Below are positions 5,345 to 5,622 of a stretch of DNA of 5,622 bases, one piece after another. The notes beneath the pieces are model-generated. The model was not told where the DNA came from and ran no database searches. It saw nothing but the letters and a program-made list of their open reading frames with translations. The stretch is from Flavobacterium sp. Its GTDB lineage: Bacteria; Bacteroidota; Bacteroidia; Flavobacteriales; Flavobacteriaceae. Both the position numbers and the translations under genes were made by a program. Position 1 is the first letter of the stretch. Each line of letters starts with the position of its first letter. The stretch lies in NCBI GenBank assembly GCA_024709705.1, contig JANJWE010000260.1, positions 1 through 5,622 of the forward strand. Reading direction: 5' to 3'.

Positions 5345-5622
5345 ATGAAATACATCTTCTTAATTTTTGGACTGTTTCTTTCATGTCAAAGTGACGAAAA
5401 TCCCCAAAGTTCCAATATAGTAGTACGTGAAGTACGAAACATTACATACAACGCTGTATCCGTTGATTTGGTTATAGAAAAACCCAATCAAACTGCTGCC
5501 GATGTACTTTTGGTATACCACGGAACCGTGATGTTTGATAACCAAATTCTCCAAGCGGCTCATAACACACTCACCAACTTCAAAAACACCCTCAATCGAA
5601 AAGATATGATGATTATTAGCGT
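5345..5622 (+). CDS. Exported surface lipoprotein, probable alpha/beta-hydrolase (5' part, runs off the window)
   Basis: An open frame of 92 codons runs from the ATG at 5345 to the window end without a stop. Residues 1-13 form a short lipoprotein signal peptide (MKYIFLIFGLFLS) and C14 is the lipidated cysteine. The next residues, QSDEN, place S-D-E right after C14, like the lipoprotein export signal reported for Flavobacterium surface lipoproteins (serine followed by acidic residues), so the mature protein is probably shown on the cell surface. Residues 38-46 and 53-58 read as two beta strands, the second ending in LLVYHGT (55-61). An HG after a hydrophobic strand is the oxyanion-hole motif of many alpha/beta-hydrolases such as esterases and peptidases, but the nucleophile elbow lies beyond the window, so the enzyme class is inferred. 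No good promoter was found upstream. The start is fixed by the signal peptide. Confidence 0.78.
   Translation, partial: MKYIFLIFGLFLSCQSDENPQSSNIVVREVRNITYNAVSVDLVIEKPNQTAADVLLVYHGTVMFDNQILQAAHNTLTNFKNTLNRKDMMIIS

Noticed and set aside
5381..5563. Minus-strand open frame of 60 codons opposite the last lipoprotein gene
   Set aside because: The plus strand has a signal peptide, lipidated cysteine and hydrolase-like strand pattern here; the minus frame has nothing.

Overview
The window looks like ordinary chromosomal DNA from a member of the Bacteroidota, most likely a Flavobacterium or a close relative. The evidence is AT-rich intergenic DNA, A-rich stretches instead of Shine-Dalgarno sites before the starts, an exact TAnnTTTG -7 promoter box (2741-2748) typical of this phylum, a fused hisIE gene, and a lipoprotein whose residues after the cysteine (CQSDE) match the surface-export signal described for Flavobacterium. 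This assignment is inferred from sequence style and was not checked by any search.

Layout, left to right. (1) hisIE (76-672, +), the bifunctional enzyme for steps 2 and 3 of histidine synthesis, probably the last gene of a his operon that begins outside the window. (2) A 105-base gap carrying six tandem 7-base units (703-744) and a possible promoter. (3) A GH13 alpha-amylase-family lipoprotein (778-2658, +) with a complete catalytic triad, ended by a clear intrinsic terminator (2670-2697). (4) A promoter (2741-2748) driving a two-gene membrane operon: a DUF4328 protein (2769-3455) overlapping by ATGA with a two-helix protein of unknown function (3452-3970). (5) On the minus strand and convergent, a GT9 heptosyltransferase-like glycosyltransferase (5055-3985). 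(6) A 289-base divergent intergenic region (5056-5344) rich in inverted repeats, with a plausible promoter for the glycosyltransferase. (7) The first 92 codons of an exported lipoprotein (5345 to window end, +), probably an alpha/beta-hydrolase.

The genes do not form one pathway. Histidine synthesis, starch or maltodextrin breakdown, a membrane pair, envelope glycan assembly and a surface lipoprotein sit side by side as separate transcription units. I found no CRISPR array, tRNA, rRNA, insertion sequence, phage gene or defence system. Nothing here is clearly a new biological system. The points most worth a second look are the heptamer array next to the amylase promoter, the Asn in place of the usual Asp in the N-terminal motif of the GT9 protein, the repeat-rich divergent region, the unknown DUF4328 partner and the surface-export signal of the last gene.
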